The notes beneath the pieces are model-generated. The model ran no database searches. It was not told the origin of the DNA and saw nothing but the letters and a program-made list of their open reading frames with translations. From Novisyntrophococcus fermenticellae (GTDB lineage Bacteria; Bacillota; Clostridia; Lachnospirales; Lachnospiraceae): DNA of 64,000 bases. Position 1 is the first letter of the stretch; every line of letters begins with the position of its first letter. Below, in pieces: positions 61,270 to 64,000 of the stretch. The stretch covers positions 2,790,001 to 2,854,000 of the forward strand of contig NZ_CP076458.1 of assembly GCF_018866245.1 (NCBI RefSeq), written 5' to 3'. The position numbers and the translations under genes were made by a program.

Positions 61270-61298
61270 AATAGTCTCCTTTGAGAGACTATTTTTTA
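61270..61298 (+). terminator. queT terminator
   Basis: AATAGTCTC (61270-61278) pairs with GAGACTATT (61285-61293), then TTTT. 61299-61429 shows nothing recognised. Confidence 0.9.
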
Positions 61299-61429
61299 TA
61301 CGAAAGTATTCAGGGAAAGCCGTCAGTGCAAGGGATTCTCTATGACAGCCAACTGCCTTTATTAAGAATATCCTTCCATACAGTTCACTGCTTCACCATC
61401 TATGGAGCATAGTAATGAGGATAAACCAT

Positions 61430-61470
61430 AAGCCGGGAAATCCATATAAAACCTACGGATTTCCCGGCTT
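61430..61470. terminator. Perfect 14-bp hairpin beyond the tRNA
   Basis: AAGCCGGGAAATCC (61430-61443) pairs with GGATTTCCCGGCTT (61457-61470). It lies 50 bases downstream of tRNA-Gly on the minus strand; the tail ATGGTTT is weak. Confidence 0.6.
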
Positions 61471-61515
61471 ACAGAAAACCTGCCACTGGCAGCTTTCCTT
61501 GCATACTTTGGTATA
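61470..61515. repeat. 46-bp repeat, copy 2
   Basis: Identical to 45793-45838 and in the same orientation; here it abuts the 3' end of tRNA-Gly. See copy 1. Confidence 0.85.
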
Positions 61516-61519
61516 GAAA

Positions 61520-61591
61520 AGCGCGAGACGGGATTCGAACCCGCGACCCCAACCTTGGCAAGGTTGTACTCCACCCCTGAGCCACTCGCGC
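61520..61591 (-). tRNA. tRNA-Gly (anticodon GCC)
   Basis: On the minus strand the 7-bp acceptor stem GCGCGAG/CTCGCGC, a D arm with GGCTCAGGGGTGGAGTA, anticodon arm CAACC-TTGCCAA-GGTTG (anticodon GCC) and T arm GCGGGTTCGAATCCCGT form a full cloverleaf of 71 bases plus discriminator. CCA is not encoded. It reads toward the repeat at 61470-61515. Confidence 0.97.
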
Positions 61592-61688
61592 ACATCTGAG
61601 AGTCAAAAAACAACTCGCAGAACATAATATACTATATTTTCAGAACTTTGTCAATAATTTTTTCATTTTTTTATTCTTTTGCATCAAT

Positions 61689-62453
61689 TCACGGTTTTAA
61701 TATGGCACTTAGCACATATTGGTTATTAGGAAAGTTTTTCTGTGAGATATCCTCCAGTTTAATCAAATCCACATCCAGCCAAAGCTCCTCTGCCACTACC
61801 ATCACATTCGCAAACATAATTCCAAAATTCACTTCGTCCCACTTCTTAAGCTGCTCTACGCTATGTCTCTTCGAAAAAATATGAATCCGATTATCATATA
61901 CAACAAAACGCCAGGGCTGTCTGTTCATACTGGACGGAGACAGACGGGCTGCTTCCAGAATCTGATTCATCCATTGCCTCGGGATTTCTTTAAATATACA
62001 TAACTCTTCCAAACTCAGTCTCTTGGCCTCGGACTGCTTTCTGACGTGCGCCCCTTTGCTTTTTCCAAACGCAACAATCCCTACCAGGTTTTTTCCATCC
62101 TTAACAAGCTGTGTTTTCTTTATCCGATCGCTTCCTATATAACAGGTCCCTATCCCGATGCTGCACATATACAGCACCATCTGCTCCATCATATATCCCA
62201 TATTCATCAGGCTTCTTGGCGCCTCTTCCGAATAAAAAGCAAGATAATAGGGTGCTTTCACACTAAAAAAACTCAGAACCTTCTGTTGTCCTTTGCGGTT
62301 GTCCAGTATAGCAATATCTGTGTCGATGTTCCCGAAAAGGCTGGTCAATTCCGTATAATGTGCCCGGATTTTATCTAAAGTCTGAGCATTCAGACCTTCC
62401 ATATTGTAATTTCGCACCGATTTTCTTACAAAAATAGCCTCATATAAATTCAT
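61689..62453 (-). CDS. Nitroreductase-family protein
   Basis: A 254-residue FMN-dependent oxidoreductase-like protein. It begins YEAIFVRKSVRNYN and has LMNMGYMMEQMVLYMCSIGI and RLSPSSMNRQPWRFVVYDNR, the nitroreductase (TM1586-like) arrangement with a swapped order: the SPSSMNRQPW motif is in the second half, as in the NAD(P)H nitroreductase subfamily of Clostridia. The physiological substrate is unknown. Confidence 0.85.
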   Translation of the reverse strand: MNLYEAIFVRKSVRNYNMEGLNAQTLDKIRAHYTELTSLFGNIDTDIAILDNRKGQQKVLSFFSVKAPYYLAFYSEEAPRSLMNMGYMMEQMVLYMCSIGIGTCYIGSDRIKKTQLVKDGKNLVGIVAFGKSKGAHVRKQSEAKRLSLEELCIFKEIPRQWMNQILEAARLSPSSMNRQPWRFVVYDNRIHIFSKRHSVEQLKKWDEVNFGIMFANVMVVAEELWLDVDLIKLEDISQKNFPNNQYVLSAILKP

Positions 62454-62608
62454 AGCATCACCCTTAAATGTTTCGTAACATTATTGTAACATAACTACTG
62501 GCTTTTTCAAGACTTCTCCCAAAATAATTTTATCTAAAGTTCCTATTGTATATTTGAAAAATCACAGCAGTTTGATGGATTGCCAAATAGTTCTTAACGC
62601 TCCTCATT

Positions 62609-63328
62609 CTATGCATAGTATTCCCTGATTTCTTCCATCTTATTTCCAACATCTTCTTTAAACTGCTGCCATGCATCCTCATGTTCCACAAAATATTTGG
62701 GGCATATCTTTCCCGTCACATCATAATGGCGGATTACATCATCAGGCTTCAAATCAAATTGCACACAGAGCCAGCCGGTCAGCTGAACCAGAGTGTTGTA
62801 CGTACTTTCATTAAACTTTCCGGTTTCATCCGGATGGCAGGTTTCTATCGATAATGTATCCACATTTCTGGTATTAGACGCATAAGCCTCTTCACTGCTT
62901 GGGATACATTGAATAACCTCCCCATCAAGCCCAACGACAAAATGGCTGCTGGCGGATGTTCCTGAACCATCTTTCAGGCTTTCGAAGTAATCGTGATTTG
63001 CCTGTGCACTCGTTCCGGCATTCCCTGTATAATGAATTACAATCCCTTTCACCTTTGATAATTTCAATTGAGGGCGGGAATATGGATTCGGTGTTAAAAG
63101 CTGTACATTAATAGCAGGAGCTCCTCTCCAGTCTACAGGGGACTCTGCCAATACCTGTTCATCTCCCCGGATTTCCTGCAAAGGATTTCTCCCCTTAATT
63201 ACTCTCACGCCGGCTCCGGCCAGGAAAATAATCCCAAGAAGCAGCAATACCCGATTCCGATAGACAACACGCCGGCGTTTCTTATAGGATTCAGACAGAC
63301 GCCTGTAAGATTTTCTCTTCTGTGCCAT
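62609..63328 (-). CDS. N-acetylmuramoyl-L-alanine amidase (Amidase_2/PGRP type)
   Basis: A 239-residue membrane-anchored amidase: a basic N-terminus with one membrane helix (VLLLLGIIFLAGAGV at about 28-42), then the amidase domain with zinc ligands in GIVIHYTGNAG, SIETCHPDE and DVTGKICPKYF. It cleaves the peptide stem from muramic acid outside the cell, perhaps in sporulation or cell-wall recycling. ATG 63328 is chosen for GGGGAG 5 bases upstream. Confidence 0.88.
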   Translation of the reverse strand: MAQKRKSYRRLSESYKKRRRVVYRNRVLLLLGIIFLAGAGVRVIKGRNPLQEIRGDEQVLAESPVDWRGAPAINVQLLTPNPYSRPQLKLSKVKGIVIHYTGNAGTSAQANHDYFESLKDGSGTSASSHFVVGLDGEVIQCIPSSEEAYASNTRNVDTLSIETCHPDETGKFNESTYNTLVQLTGWLCVQFDLKPDDVIRHYDVTGKICPKYFVEHEDAWQQFKEDVGNKMEEIREYYA

Positions 63329-63372
63329 ATATACTCCCCTGTCATTTTTTTCTTTACCCTCTATTGTATAAT

Positions 63373-63390
63373 CATCTTGTGTACAAGATG
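63373..63390. promoter_or_regulatory. 18-bp palindrome upstream of the amidase
   Basis: CATCTTGTGTACAAGATG is self-complementary apart from the central GT step. It lies 45-62 bases before the amidase start, next to a TATACA box on the minus strand, so it may be an operator. Confidence 0.45.
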
Positions 63391-63402
63391 TATCCAAAAT
63401 GT

Positions 63403-63465
63403 AAAAAATGCCATGCAATTATCCCAGCCTCCGCTACAAGCGCAGACATAGGTTTCTGCATGGCA
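63403..63465 (-). terminator. guaB terminator
   Basis: TGCCATGCA (63409-63417) pairs with TGCATGGCA (63457-63465); TTTTTTAC follows on the minus strand. It begins 6 bases after the guaB stop. Confidence 0.88.
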
Positions 63466-63470
63466 CTCCT

Positions 63471-64000
<530 letters not shown>

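Noticed and set aside
61362..61625. Open frame running through tRNA-Gly
   Set aside because: A clear cloverleaf tRNA occupies the same strand; the frame is accidental.

Overview
The window looks like a chromosomal segment of a spore-forming, gut-type Clostridia, most likely Lachnospiraceae. Reasons: moderate GC with AGGAGG-type ribosome binding sites, SpoIIID, the two-component ethanolamine regulators EutV/EutW, QueT, short pyrophosphatase-like and DUF1653 proteins, and degenerate clostridial integrative-element genes. No species is claimed.

Layout. (1) 1-6533: core-like genes: the end of an ABC exporter, a short-chain dehydrogenase, small conserved proteins, and a galactonate/KDPG sugar-acid cluster (aldolase, DgoK, a frameshifted aldose-1-epimerase, and the tail of a sugar-binding protein cut off at 6533). 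(2) 6534-about 21690: accessory island between that truncated gene and the 3' end of guaA. It holds two dead site-specific recombinases (a serine type with a TGA, a tyrosine type with a TAG and no C-terminus), TnpW, DUF3847-like, sigma-like, zinc-finger and RelA/SpoT-like genes, a replication initiator whose leader is overlapped by a predicted antisense RNA, a putative defence cassette (STAND NTPase, DUF3825 protein, glycine-rich protein, acidic mini-protein), and an IS3-family element that landed in the STAND gene. (3) 21740-23982: guaA and a DUF2284 protein. (4) 24058-42442: a 22-gene ethanolamine-utilisation microcompartment operon read leftward from one near-consensus promoter and a terminator-bearing leader. 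(5) 42589-51221: SpoIIID, a Crp/Fnr regulator, an OmpR-type regulator, carbamate kinase, and a histidine kinase/ABC/FtsX module. (6) 51345-64000: glyS, purA, purB, purC, an amino-acid ABC importer, an XRE/Uma2 pair, a queT gene with a structured leader, tRNA-Gly, a nitroreductase, a peptidoglycan amidase and the end of guaB.

How the genes work together. The eut operon encodes the full route: uptake (EutH), B12-dependent lyase (EutBC) with its reactivase (EutA) and adenosyltransferase (EutT), a probable cobalamin reductase (PduS-like with a PduT-like shell protein), aldehyde dehydrogenase (EutE), alcohol dehydrogenase (EutG), phosphotransacylase (PduL type), EutQ, EutJ, EutP, and shell proteins (EutS, two near-identical EutM, EutL, EutN, and a BMC protein with a Rho-N-like tail). 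EutV (ANTAR) and EutW lie inside the operon, so antitermination in the leader would be self-reinforcing.

The strongest candidates for something undescribed are the STAND/DUF3825/glycine-rich cassette next to guaA, the antisense RNA over the rep leader, the RelA/SpoT-like gene with its overlapping small partner, the Rho-N-tailed shell protein, and the pseudoknotted leader of queT.
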